64,000 bases of DNA. It comes from Cavia porcellus. Taxonomy: Eukaryota; Chordata; Mammalia; Rodentia; Caviidae. The first letter of the stretch is position 1. Every line of letters starts with the position of its first letter. The stretch is taken from positions 12,027,501 to 12,091,500 of the forward strand of contig NW_026947506.1 in NCBI RefSeq assembly GCF_034190915.1, given 5' to 3'. Positions 1 to 9,085 of this stretch are shown one piece after another. The notes beneath the pieces are model-generated. The model saw only the letters and a program-made list of their open reading frames with translations, was not told where the DNA came from and made no database searches. Made by a program: the position numbers and the translations under genes.

Positions 1-1133
1 GGGAAGCTTTTCTCCACTGAGGCACATCACTACATATCTCTGAATTCTCAGGAACTTAGCCACTACCTGTCATGAGGATGGAAATATGAGAACTTACTCT
101 ACATTTAGGCGATCACTATAAGTACAAAAAATCCCGTTTAAGTTGAGCCATTGTGACTATGAGGCCCTGCATTACAGACATTCATAAACTTCGGACATTC
201 CAGATCTGCTACTCAGAGGAAAAAGAGCAGAGATCTAACTTATTACTGCTCTACAAGCTACAAAATGCATCAGAGTCAGGGTCTTCCCAAGCTCCTTCCA
301 ATTCCTAAGATGGTAAAGTTACCAGGCCAGCAGGGAATTTCAAAGATGATACTCAAGTCTGCTCCTGTCATAGTGAAGGCAGGGCTCTAGGGACCCCAAA
401 TCACCCTTGCCAACAGGAAGAGGCAAAAGGGACAGTGAATGACCCACGGCCAATGCTGGAGGAACTCAGTAGCTGAAGCTGAAGCTGAGGCTCCAGACAC
501 CAGAACTACTCCTAAACACTGTTAATTGTTTTTCCCCTATGCACCCTAATTCTGGGCTCCCATTCACAACCTCACCATTCCATGGCTCCAGGGTCTCTCA
601 GGTTCTTTTCTAATCAGGCCACATGACATTGAAAGTACTAAAAGAGATCCAGCAAGTGTTTTGCTACCAGTATTGTGCTCAGAACAGGTAAATCATGCTG
701 GGACACCAGAAGAGACAGAAGTCACAGCCAGCAATGGCCGCCTGATTGGACAGTGCATATAGCCCGCCTCCACATTTCGGACTGACTCTTGCTCCACTGC
801 CCTCCTTAAAAGTCAAGAATAAACAGGAAATGGAACCCCACCCTGCAAAATATGATTCTAAATGATAAACTGCAGTGCAGAGACTTCGGGAGCTGCCATT
901 CTTCTACAGTAGTGAACTCAGCTCGACAGAGGAGTGTTTGTACTGAAGAGCTTTACCTTAGGCTTTTAATTTTCAAATCCATTTTATTTCAAGAAAAAAA
1001 CAACAAATCAACTAAAATTAAATTTCAAAACATGTCATTCAGGGGGCAACACTGGTATATACATTGCACATTGTCATCCCCAGATCATCCAACCAGAGCA
1101 TAAGACATCTTTAATAAATTTTCCAAACAATAC
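1..1133. repeat. Duplicated ~9-kb unit, copy 1, left part
   Basis: This stretch matches 22128-23261 and 61830-62700 closely by eye; all three share the phrase 'cctccactgag' or a near variant and keep the same order of short landmarks afterwards. It is part of a locally duplicated unit whose other half resumes after the proviral insertion at 16750. I see no convincing coding exon: the longest frame (852-1103) is not conserved as a frame in the other copies. Its function, if any, is unknown. Confidence 0.7.
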
Positions 1134-1804
1134 TGTTACAGGCAGCTGAGTTATTTAAATACCATTGGCAATGAGACAGGGCTAGGTCCTCCAAGGAGCC
1201 CATGCAGGAGCCCAGATAACTTGCAACTAAGAGGAAGACACATACCTCATGCTATGGGCCAAGGCTCAAGACAAATGATAAGCAAATTCATCCATGTCCT
1301 AAGGACTGATATTCTAAATAGTTCCATAGCACTCTGAGGAAGTCAGGAGTCACCATTGAAAGAAATGTATCCTTATCCTAAAGACTGACATTCTAAATAG
1401 TTCCTACCATCCTGATGAACTTAAGAGTCACCCTCCCAAACACATAAGGAAAGATTTACAGCTGCCTAATAATGCCTGCTTTTTGTGTGACTCCCTTCCC
1501 AGTTTGTTCCCAATTTAATCAACTTTACCTGAACTTATAATTTTATTGGCTACCATAGCTCTGTCCCATCTTATGCCGATCTACATTGTGAGTTCCTAGT
1601 TTTCCCCACCTTAAACTCATCTCACCAAATGATTTTACTCTATAAAGGTCCCTAGAAAGGACAATGTTTAGCAACCTGCTCAGGACCCCTTGTCTATCTC
1701 AGGGAGCTTTCTTTTTCTCAGTAAGTATATTCTTATCTTAATGTCTGTTGTTCCTAAAATTCATTATTTGACTTTAGAGAACACAAATTCATATCAGACA
1801 TAGT
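1134..1804 (+). repeat. Solo LTR, unclassified family, copy 1
   Basis: It begins 'tgttacaggcagctgag', has a TATA-like 'tctataaa' near 1640 and ends around 'ttcatatcagaca'. Related sequences lie at 23264-23907 and 26066-26955 and, inverted, at 25493-25870, so this is an interspersed LTR and not unique DNA. The terminal TG...CA and the TATA box placed about 160 bp before the end suit an LTR. The family cannot be named by eye. The older ERV is inserted directly after it. Confidence 0.55.
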
Positions 1805-1808
1805 AGAC

Positions 1809-2291
1809 TTTTGTAAACTAGTTCTAACCAATGTACCTCCTTTCTGTTCTGTATTCGCCGTTTCAATAGAGATTAAAATTCCATCTCCAGTAAAGACTTA
1901 AGTTTCAGCTCCTTGCAAATCTCCCTCCCCTCCCCATTCTTTTTAGGTTAAGTCTGCATTTCCCATAAAAGATTTAAGTTTCAGTTTCTTGTAATCCTCC
2001 CACCCCCTTCAGCCTATATGTAATAAAATGTGCTGTCCTTAAGAAAGGTTTAACTACAAGGAAATTACAGGAGATATCAAGAAGCCCAGATGCTATCAAA
2101 CTGGGTCAAAGTTTGCAACATTCCTGTGGTTTTTTGGCTTTAAAACCCAACCCTTTTAGCTGTAAGGTGTGCGGTCTCCATATTGGCTCCCACAGGCTTC
2201 TTCCCCAGGCCTCGACTAAAATAAAGCACTTGCTCCCTAAATTTTAATTTCTTGCTTCTGTGGATTTTATTCCGGGGTTCAAACTATCACA
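1809..2291 (+). repeat. 5' LTR of old ERV
   Basis: About 480 bp, collinear with 16152-16749 once the SINE in that copy is removed. Near its end it holds 'aataaa' signals (about 2219-2224 and earlier) and it finishes 'ctatcaca'. The 5' terminus is eroded: TG in the 3' copy corresponds to TT here. The two LTRs differ at many positions, so the insertion is much older than the provirus nested inside it. Confidence 0.8.
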
Positions 2292-2293
2292 TT

Positions 2294-2311
2294 TGCAGGC
2301 TCATCTGGGAT
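2294..2311 (+). other. Primer-binding site, tRNA-Pro-like, degenerate
   Basis: The 18 bases 'tgcaggctcatctgggat' follow the 5' LTR by two bases and agree at about 14 of 18 positions with the well known gammaretroviral proline-tRNA primer site. The position just after the LTR supports the call. It differs from the threonine-type site of the young provirus, so the two proviruses are different lineages. Confidence 0.6.
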
Positions 2312-2394
2312 GGAAGAAAGACCCCCAATTCAATTCTGAACACCTAAAAGTAAGTACTCTGGAGGGATTAATTAGAAAATGGTCAGTTTGCACT

Positions 2395-2670
2395 TTGGGA
2401 GGGGATGCCCTCAATTTGGGGAGTGGGAACCTCCCAAGGACAGAGTCAATTGGGTTTTTTTGGTCAGATTTTGTCCCGTTGTGACTCTGTCCTGGGTGAG
2501 GAATCACTCCATTGGGAGGGAATGCCCTCAATTTGGGGAGTGGGAAACCACTCCATTGGGAGGGGATGCCCTCAATCTGGGGAGTGAGGACCTCCTGAGG
2601 ACAGAGTCAGAAGAGTTTTTTGGGATGAATCTCGTCCATTTGTGACTCTGCCCTGGGAGGGGATCTGCTC
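2395..2670 (+). repeat. Imperfect tandem repeats in old ERV leader
   Basis: The phrase 'ttgggaggg(g)atgccctcaa' recurs around 2396, 2513 and 2559, each followed by 'tttggggagtgggaa' or a near variant, with linking 'gacagagtca' segments. The repeats lie between the primer site and gag, where gammaretroviral leaders carry packaging and splice signals. No protein is implied: the short frames on both strands here are by-products of the repetition. Confidence 0.6.
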
Positions 2671-3477
2671 CATTGGTTAATTTGTTAATTCCTCCAGATC
2701 CAAAAATTTGACCAATTCCAAAATTTGGCCAATTTTTGAGCAGAGGCCATTTTTGCTGCAGCTTATCTTGTCTTGTATGTCTGTCTGTGTCCATTTATTC
2801 TTAATTGTTCTCCTTTTGGTTACCCCAAATCTAACAAAACATTATCTTCTAGGAAACCCTTCAGCAAGCCCAAAAAGGATTTAGATAGTTATGTTCAGAG
2901 TTTTTGTACTATAGAATTAACTGCCTGTTTGAATTCATTACTAACTTAGCGGCTCACTGCCCATGTCTGTTGCAGGATCCATATGGCTTATTAAACTCAA
3001 GGATCATAATAAAAATTATTTCCTTTACCTCATCAAACTATGCATGAAACAACCTTTGTTTGTGTCTTTTATGTTGTGGCAACTTGTTTAATGTTTTAGT
3101 CCTTAATTGATTACTTGCAACCTTGGCATGCCTTTTAAAAAAGAGTACTTTTCTTTCTGGTTAAAATGTAAACATATGTGCATATATATGTATATTTATG
3201 GTTTTTAAGAATCATTTCAACTTTACCAAGTAAAAACCAGGTCTGTAATTGAGCCAGTTAAAAGGTTACAGCTTTTTAAAATACAGCATTTTAATGTGGT
3301 AAAAAGACATAAAATGGTTAAATATGTTTTAGAGTACTAAAGGGTCACTTCAAGGATCTTGTTAAAGGTTTTAATGTTGTCTAAAAAGCAAGAGAAAAAG
3401 GTAATTGACTAATGATAAGTAAAAAAAAGGGTAGTTTTGTCTTAAAGTAAAAATGTAAAAGAGAAAATGCTTTCTGT
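2671..3477. other. Old ERV leader, no gene seen
   Basis: AT-rich sequence between the leader repeats and the gag remnant. I see no conserved protein motif or SINE. It may be non-coding leader or gag 5' sequence decayed beyond recognition. Confidence 0.4.
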
Positions 3478-3680
3478 GGCATGGCTATTGTTGGGGGGTG
3501 CTTAAGCAGCTTTGTGTTGCAAATCAAGAGCAAAGAGCCCAACAGGATAATTTACAATACTGTGAGTTTGGGGCAGGGGAATTTCCAGAAATGTTATAGA
3601 TTGTAAAAACGGAGTTGAGATTTTGATTGCAAAAAACAATTCGTCTTGTACTGAAAAAAAGGGCCGATCTAAATTTAAAA
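3478..3680 (+). repeat. Segment shared with 45600-45790
   Basis: Beginning 'tgtggcatggctattgttgg', about 190 bp here are clearly related to sequence inside the MaLR-like element near 46 kb, including 'gagcccaacaggataattt' and 'acggagttgagatt'. Either an MaLR internal fragment recombined into this ERV, or both carry a third interspersed repeat. No open frame is shared on the + strand. Confidence 0.6.
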
Positions 3681-3903
3681 GAAACAACTATTGTGCTAAT
3701 GTGACTGGTGATTATAGAAATAAAATACAAATTCTTGCATGTGCTGTAGACATCTAAGAGATTATGTGGCACAATTAATTTTGTTACCCATGAAAAAGCC
3801 CTTTTTGTTAAGTACATAATTTCAGTAAAACGATGGCCTGCCACACAGCCCCTGGTACAAAAAGCGGTGTGCCATCCAGATGAAGCCTGCTGTCTGATCT
3901 GGA

Positions 3904-4180
3904 ATGCCAAAACCATGTTTTCCTTTATCCCACCCCAATTGGACAACCAGAGTTAAGGAGGTTTCTGGAGTATCACCAGTTGTTCTCTTTGCAACTCAGT
4001 TCGCCCCACATGTTAGACAAAAATTGCAAAGGTTTGAGAGATTTGATAAAATGCCCCTCAGCCAGTTAATAGAGATAGCACAAAAGGTCTTTGAGAACTG
4101 AGGGAGTTTACAAGAAGCTACCAACAAGAAGATAACCAGGGTGTTAGAATTGCTCTATGAGAGAGAATTAAAAAAAAAAA
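3904..4180 (+). pseudogene. gag: Old ERV gag remnant (capsid C-terminus)
   Basis: The translation (3904-4101 and on to about 4160) aligns with the capsid C-terminal region of the young Gag: the 'RQKLQRF' stretch matches 'RRKLQRL' in the young protein, and the downstream 'E(I/A)(A/E)(Q/K)KV' helix is also shared. Stops and frame changes follow. The sequence passes through an A-rich tract (4168-4181) straight into reverse-transcriptase connection sequence, so nucleocapsid, protease and most of RT are missing. No product is expected. Confidence 0.7.
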
Positions 4181-4181
4181 A

Positions 4182-6264
4182 AGTACAAGAGTTTCTGGGG
4201 GCAGTTGGATACTGTAGGCTATGGATTCTAAATTTTACTGAAAATCTCGCCCCCTATATGACTCCCTTATGGGAGAAAATCAAAATTCACTGAACTGGAC
4301 TGATAAATGTGAATGGGCCTTCCAGCAGCACAAGTGGGCCTTGACAGAGGCCTCAGTCCTGGGACTCCATGAAGTTACCAAGCTGTTCACCTTGTTCATA
4401 AATAAACTCAGGGGCATTGCCAAATGAGTCCTAACCCAGGACATTGGCCCTTGGAAGAGGCCTATAGCCTACCTCTCCAAAAGAATTGATCCAGTGACAG
4501 GAGGATGCCCCCCCTGCCTGAGAATGCTGGCTGCTGTGGCAAGGTTACTTAAAGAGGCTAAAAAAAACTTACTTATGGACAGAACATTTCTGTGGTGATC
4601 TCCCACAGTTTGGAGACTCTTATCAAAATCCATCCTGAAAAATGGCTCTCAAATGCTAGAATTTTACACTGTCAGGCCCTGCTCCTAGACACAGAGTTGG
4701 TAGTTTTCAAGACTTCTTCAGCTTTAAACCTAGCCACCTTTATGCCTGATGACAACTCGGAGGACACCTCTCCATGAGTGTGCTGATATCCTCGAACTGC
4801 GGCAGAACCTATGGGCTGATCTTACTGACCAGCCTTTGGGAAATGCCAACAACTATTTCACTGATGGAAGCGGCTTCATCCAGGATGGCAAATGAGTGGT
4901 TGGGGCAGCAGTGACCACCGAAAAGGAGGTACTTTGGGTTAAGCGGTTAGAGCCTGGCCGTTCTGCCCAAAAGGCAGAGCTCATTGCTTTGACTGAGACA
5001 CTAAAACTAGCCACAGGAAAGAGGGTAAACATCTATACTGACAGTAGATATATTTTTGTTACTGTACATGTACATGGAGCCATCTACCAGCAATGAGGTC
5101 TCTTAAACTCGGCCAGGACTAAGATAAAAAAAAAAAATGCTCCACAGATCCTAGACTTGATGGCAGCAGTCTGGCTGCCTCAGAGTGTTGCTGTTATTCA
5201 CCCTAGAAAACAATTTGGCAGATCAGGCTGCTAGAAAAATAGCCACTACATCAGAGGGGCCAACCGAGGAGGTAACTGCTCTGATGTTGGTTCCTCCCAT
5301 TTTATCAGACCCAGTCTACATAAAGAAGGACATCCAGTTAGCATCTCAACTTGGAGTGAAGTCCCCCACCCCAGGGGGCTGGTACCAGTTGCCTGATAAA
5401 TGAGTACTGTAACTGGAGGCACTAGGGCAGGAGCTCACCAGGCTCACCAAACTATCCATTTAGGGGGAACTAAACTTGTTAAATTGTTCAGAACTCGATT
5501 TTCTATTCCAAAACTCTCCAAACTGATCACCTCTTTGAGCTCCAGATGCCCACAGTGCTTGTTAGTCAACTGAGCCAAGAGCTCTATGCTGGAGACCACC
5601 TGACATCGAGGAATTGTTCCAGGATAACATTGGTAAGTAGACTTCATGGACATGATAAAGCCTGGTTTACAGGGGCACCACTATCTCTTGGCATTAGTAG
5701 ACACCTTCACTGGCTGGGTAGAGGCTTTCGCTACTAAGTCCAAGTCAGCCTTAGTGGTAGCCAGAAAGCTATTGCATGAGATCATACCTCTATTTGTCCT
5801 CCCACTATCAATGGGCTCCGATAATGGCCCGGCTTTCATAGTCCAAGTCACCCAAAAGTTAGCCCAGACATTACAGATTAATTAGAAACTCCACTGTGCA
5901 TATCAGCTACAAAGCTCAGGGCAAGTAGAATGTATGAATGGAACTCTCAAGGACACTTTAGCTAAGCTGTCTTTATAAACTCAATTGGGTGAGCCTTCTT
6001 CCCTTTGTGCTGTTAAGAACTAGATGTATCCCATACTTTTCTGGAATTTTCCCATTTGAGGCTATTTTCAGAAGGCCCCCTCTACTGGTTCCAAGACTGT
6101 CAGAGGACAAATTAGTTGAAACAACTAACCAAGATCTCATTATGTCCCTGTGATCACTGCAGCCTGTGTTGGCCTCGATCCACCAGCTATTTAGACAAAA
6201 ACACCCAGACCCACCTTCATAAGTGCTACTCAAAGTACCCATCAAGCCAGGAACTTCTGTCCTG
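4182..6264 (+). pseudogene. pol: Old ERV pol remnant (RT end, RNase H, integrase)
   Basis: Fragments in several frames match the young pol in order. They are the RT C-terminus ('EFLGA.GYCRLWI', about 4190), the connection domain (4592-4777, 'WLSNARI'), RNase H (4896-5096, 'AELIAL' and 'IYTDSRY'; 5185-5260, 'NNLADQAA'), and the integrase core (5646-5885, 'VDTFTGW' and 'GSDNGPAF', then 'SSGQVE' near 5915). Multiple stops interrupt it. The gene is cut at 6264 by the young provirus and resumes at 15006. Confidence 0.85.
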
Positions 6265-6268
6265 GTGC
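6265..6268. repeat. Target-site duplication GTGC (left)
   Basis: The 4-bp GTGC directly before the young 5' LTR is repeated at 15006-15009 directly after the 3' LTR. Four bases is the usual gammaretroviral duplication. It fixes the LTR ends as TG...CA. Confidence 0.9.
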
Positions 6269-6304
6269 TGTGAGAGTCGACCCCCCTGCTACAACCCCCT
6301 CCCC

Positions 6305-6460
6305 AGAGCGGGGAATGAAAGGGTTAACTCCCTAACTCCCCAGAGCGGGGAATGAAAGGGTTAACTCCCTAACTCCCCAGAGCGGGGAATAAAAGGGTTA
6401 ACTCCCTAACTCCCCAGAGCGGGGAATAAAAGAGTTGACTCCCTAACTTCCCAGAGCTAT
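6305..6460 (+). promoter_or_regulatory. 37-bp tandem units in U3 (enhancer-like)
   Basis: About four head-to-tail copies of a unit starting 'agagcggggaat' and containing 'gggttaactccctaactccc'; the period is 37 bp (6305, 6342, 6379, 6416). The fourth unit is diverged. Tandem U3 repeats commonly serve as enhancers in gammaretroviruses; that role is inferred here. The 3' LTR has the same array. Confidence 0.75.
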
Positions 6461-6775
6461 CAAAACAGAGCAGTAAAGAGTGCTTCACTCCCTAAACCTT
6501 TTCCCAGGAGATAGTCAGAGCGGGGCCAAAAGGAATGTCTCTGCTAGTCATTAGCCACTAGATGTTCTGTTCTTTGTAAAGATAGAGATAAGCAAAAAAA
6601 TGTACTGTATAAACAGGACCAGGGAGCACCTGGCACTCTAAGGTCAACCCAAGACCCTCGGTCTCCATGGTTACTCAGCCCCAGACCCTCAAATCAGCAT
6701 TAGCCAGGTCCTGCGCCGCTCAAAATTAACCAATGCGATTTGCTTCTGTAAACTTGCTTGCCTCCTGCGTGTACC

Positions 6776-6783
6776 TTTAAAAA
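6776..6783 (+). promoter_or_regulatory. TATA-like box of 5' LTR
   Basis: 'tttaaaaa', about 45 bp downstream of the CCAAT box at 6730-6734 and about 70 bp upstream of AATAAA. The spacing is right for a retroviral polymerase II promoter, with R starting near 6805. Confidence 0.6.
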
Positions 6784-6921
6784 CCCTGCACAAATTCCCC
6801 TCGGGGCCCCTCCGCACACGTTTGCCTGAGGGACCCCATGCGCATGGAAATAAACTTTCTTTTCCTCACCAAGAGCTGAGTCCTTGGGGTCTCTTTCCCT
6901 GCGGCGTTGGCCCTAACATCT

Positions 6922-6939
6922 TGGAGGCTCCAGCGAGAT
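6922..6939 (+). other. Primer-binding site, tRNA-Thr type
   Basis: 'tggaggctccagcgagat' begins three bases after the LTR end. From memory of the tRNA-Thr(TGT) 3' end it matches the complement at 17 of 18 positions (one T for C). Some class I ERVs, such as the human HERV-T group, use threonine tRNA, whereas proline or glutamine sites are commoner in the murine leukaemia virus group. Confidence 0.75.
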
Positions 6940-6974
6940 TAGCACGTCTCACGGGAGGTGACCCCAACGGCTCT

Positions 6975-6985
6975 ACGGGTGAGTA
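6975..6985 (+). promoter_or_regulatory. Candidate major splice donor
   Basis: 'acgggtgagta' has GT at 6979-6980 and a strong U1-like match, about 40 bases past the primer site, where gammaretroviruses keep the donor for env mRNA. Confidence 0.55.
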
Positions 6986-7146
6986 CGACTGGTCGCTTTT
7001 CATACCACCGGTGTTTACGCCCCGAGCCATACGGCTCCGATCTAGGGGCAATTTTTGTTATCTGTTTCGTACTCTGTTCCCTGGTGACTGGGGGACGCCC
7101 CACACGGTTTCCGTGGTTCACCGTCTGCGATAGGGTCTCCCTATCG

Positions 7147-7286
7147 ATCTGGGGGATTTCGATTCCCAATCTGTGGTCCGTCTGGGCCAATCTGGAGACA
7201 CCCTTTGAGGTGACTCATCTGGGGGATTTCGATTCCCAGTCTGTGGTCCGCCCGGGCCAATCTGGAGACACCCTGTAAGGTGTCTC
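7147..7286 (+). repeat. 70-bp tandem duplication in young leader
   Basis: Two copies (7147-7216 and 7217-7286) starting 'atctgggggatttcgattcc' and differing at a handful of sites. They lie between the splice donor and gag, where the packaging signal is normally found; a role in packaging is inference. Frames spanning the repeat (for example 6958-7278) simply repeat themselves and are not treated as genes. Confidence 0.8.
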
Positions 7287-7302
7287 ATTTGGAGTGAAAC
7301 TG

Positions 7303-7518
7303 ATGCGTATGCATGTGAATGAAGTGGCCGGCCTGATTGTTTTGTGTGTCGTGGGTGCTGTGTTAGGTTATTTGTTGTACCGCGCTTGCGTTAACCGCCC
7401 TGTGACAATAGAACGTCATGGGACAGTCGACCTCATCCCCATTGTCCCTCACCCTCGACCATTGGTCGGAGGTGCGGAAGAGGGCTCACGATCTCTCCTT
7501 GCAGGTCAAGAAGAGTAA
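7303..7518 (+). CDS. Leader ORF with membrane segment, overlaps gag out of frame
   Basis: From the ATG at 7303 this frame encodes about 71 residues. A short N-terminus is followed by a roughly 20-residue hydrophobic stretch (about residues 8-27, rich in V, L, I, G), then R and C residues and a polar tail. It overlaps the first 100 bases of gag in another frame. A CTG sits immediately before the ATG (7300). Murine leukaemia virus makes a membrane-anchored glyco-Gag from an upstream CUG, but there the leader is in frame with gag. Here an in-frame TAG (7409-7411) closes the gag frame. It could be a separate small membrane protein, a translation-damping upstream ORF, or a relic of a glyco-Gag leader. 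Translation is unproven. Confidence 0.4.
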   Translation: MRMHVNEVAGLIVLCVVGAVLGYLLYRACVNRPVTIERHGTVDLIPIVPHPRPLVGGAEEGSRSLLAGQEE

Positions 7519-9052
7519 GTGGCAGGATTTCTGCTCGACTGAGTGGCCTGCTTTCTCTGTGGGGTGGCCACCAGAGGGGACTTTTCATCTGCCCCTCATT
7601 CTAGCAGTTAAGGACGTCATCTTCCGCCCCGGACGAAGGGGGCACCCTGATCAAGTCGCTTACATCCTGGTATGGCAGGACCTCAGGGAGGAACCCCCAT
7701 TATGGGTAAAATCCTTTCTTCCCCCTTCTGACTCATCTGTACCAAAGCTTTTAGCTCTGAAAGGACCTCCCACTTCGGCTCCGGTCCTGCCCGAGTCTCA
7801 GCCTGATCTACCCTTACTCGACTATGACCAGCCTCCTCCTTCTCAGCCGACTCAACCTCCCCCGTACCCACTCTCTCCTCCAGCCTCCTCGTCCGAATCG
7901 AGTGCTGCTTCTCCGTCAGCCCCCTCTTCACCTGAGCTAAATTCCTCTTCTCCTCCGGTACCCACGTCCCCTCTATATCCCCCACTCCCTGCGATGGCTT
8001 GCCCCGAGCCCACACCTCCGGGGCCCACGGGCCCAGCCCAGAACACTCGGAGCAAGCTACGGCCTGAGGATCCAGTCGTTGCCCTCCCTCTCCGTCCCTA
8101 TGGGCCCATGATAGACGATGGGACAGATGGAGGGCAGATGCCCGCTTTACAGTACTGGCCTTTTTCTACCTCAGATCTCTATAACTGGAAAAACAATAAC
8201 CCTCCTTTTTCTGATGATCCTTCTAAGCTAACAGGTCTAATGGATTCTGTTATGTTCTCCCACCAACCCACATGGGACGACTGTCAACAGCTCCCAGGGG
8301 TCCTGTTCACCACCGAGGAAAGAGACCGCATCCTCCTGGAAGCCCGGAAAGCTGTTCCCGGAGAGGATGGCAGACCCACCCAGAGACCAGACCAGATCGA
8401 TGACTTCTTCCCCTTAAAGCGCCCCAACTGGGACCCCAACTCACCTGCTGGTAGGCAGCATCTTTCTATCTATCGCCAGACTCTAATGGCAGGTCTCCGG
8501 GCGGCCGCAAGGCGCCCCACTAATCTGGCCAAGGTAAGAGAAGTTACCCAAGGACCTACTGAGACTCCCTCAGTTTTTCTAGAATGCCTGATGGAAGCTT
8601 ACCGGCGATATACGCCTTTTAACCCTGAGGAGGAAGGCCGAAAAGGCTCGATAGCTATGGCCTTTATAGGACAATCGGCCCCTGATATAAGACGTAAGCT
8701 CCAAAGGCTAGATGGTCTCCAAGACCTGACTCTGAGGGATCTTGTTAAGGAAGCTGAAAAGGTCTACTATAAGCGGGAGACAGAGGAAGAGAAAGAGTTA
8801 GCTAGGGACAAAAGACGAAACAAGGAATTAACTAAGATGTTGGCCACAGTTATTCAGGGAAAACCTGAGCCAGGAAAGGGAAAGCCCACTCGCCCTCCAT
8901 TAGACCCTGATCAATGTGCATATTGTAAGGAAAAAGGACACCTGATCAAAGACTGTGAAAAGTTAAAAAAGAAACGGGCCAAAGAAGAACGAGAAAGACA
9001 GTCCTCACAGCGATCCCGAGCCCCCATGCTCGCCCTAGATGAAGAAGACTAG
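7418..9052 (+). CDS. gag: Gag polyprotein (MA-p12-CA-NC), young provirus
   Basis: 544 residues, a normal gammaretroviral length; the structural polyprotein that assembles particles at the plasma membrane. It starts MGQ, so Gly2 can be myristoylated after Met removal. A proline/serine-rich p12-like stretch (about 105-215) has two late-domain motifs, PPPY (147-150) and PSAP (166-169), which recruit NEDD4-type ligases and TSG101 respectively in known viruses. Capsid starts near residue 225; the major homology region is about 378-398. A charged helix precedes one CCHC zinc knuckle (500-513) in nucleocapsid. The ATG is fixed by the MGQ start and an in-frame stop nine bases upstream. It ends in UAG, with pol continuing in the same frame. 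No break is visible. Confidence 0.95.
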   Translation: MGQSTSSPLSLTLDHWSEVRKRAHDLSLQVKKSKWQDFCSTEWPAFSVGWPPEGTFHLPLILAVKDVIFRPGRRGHPDQVAYILVWQDLREEPPLWVKSFLPPSDSSVPKLLALKGPPTSAPVLPESQPDLPLLDYDQPPPSQPTQPPPYPLSPPASSSESSAASPSAPSSPELNSSSPPVPTSPLYPPLPAMACPEPTPPGPTGPAQNTRSKLRPEDPVVALPLRPYGPMIDDGTDGGQMPALQYWPFSTSDLYNWKNNNPPFSDDPSKLTGLMDSVMFSHQPTWDDCQQLPGVLFTTEERDRILLEARKAVPGEDGRPTQRPDQIDDFFPLKRPNWDPNSPAGRQHLSIYRQTLMAGLRAAARRPTNLAKVREVTQGPTETPSVFLECLMEAYRRYTPFNPEEEGRKGSIAMAFIGQSAPDIRRKLQRLDGLQDLTLRDLVKEAEKVYYKRETEEEKELARDKRRNKELTKMLATVIQGKPEPGKGKPTRPPLDPDQCAYCKEKGHLIKDCEKLKKKRAKEERERQSSQRSRAPMLALDEED

Positions 9053-9085
9053 GGACTTCGGGGCTCGGATCCCCTCCCCGAGCTC
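9050..9085 (+). promoter_or_regulatory. gag UAG readthrough signal
   Basis: UAG (9050-9052) is followed by an 8-base spacer (9053-9060) and then an inverted repeat, 9061-9068 with 9078-9085, able to form an 8-bp stem (one G-U pair) with a 9-base loop. In murine leukaemia virus a UAG, an 8-nt spacer and a pseudoknot give a few percent readthrough. The second pseudoknot stem was not established here. gag and pol are in the same frame, as this mechanism requires. Confidence 0.75.

Larger units (their letters stand above)
6269..6918 (+). repeat. 5' LTR of young provirus (U3-R-U5)
   Basis: 650 bp from 'tgtgagag' to 'ccctaaca'. U3 carries four 37-bp tandem units (6305 onward), a CCAAT box (6730-6734) and a TATA-like 'tttaaaaa' (6776-6783). 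AATAAA at 6849-6854 marks the R/U5 area. Relative to the 3' LTR it has one visible substitution, in the third 37-bp unit, and 36 extra bases around 6502-6537. The short frames inside the LTR are not genes. Confidence 0.95.

Noticed and set aside
3524..3946. A 140-codon minus-strand frame
   Set aside because: It lies antisense to an ERV leader/gag remnant and the shared 190-bp repeat, and shows no domain or conservation.
6305..6460. CRISPR-like or satellite array
   Set aside because: The 37-bp units are adjacent with no spacers and occur in both LTRs; they are U3 enhancer-type repeats.
6822..7278. Open frames of about 100 codons in the 5' LTR and leader, and the similar one at 14909-15190
   Set aside because: They cross U5, primer site or leader repeats, start at non-ATG codons or within LTR sequence, and show no domain. 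The two LTR frames are the same because the LTRs are the same.
7412..7417. In-frame N-terminal extension of Gag (classic glyco-Gag)
   Set aside because: TAG at 7409-7411 lies three codons before the gag ATG in the same frame, so no unspliced in-frame extension is possible; only the out-of-frame leader ORF is reported.
7683..8055. Minus-strand frames opposite gag
   Set aside because: Shadows of the proline/serine-rich coding region; no independent support.
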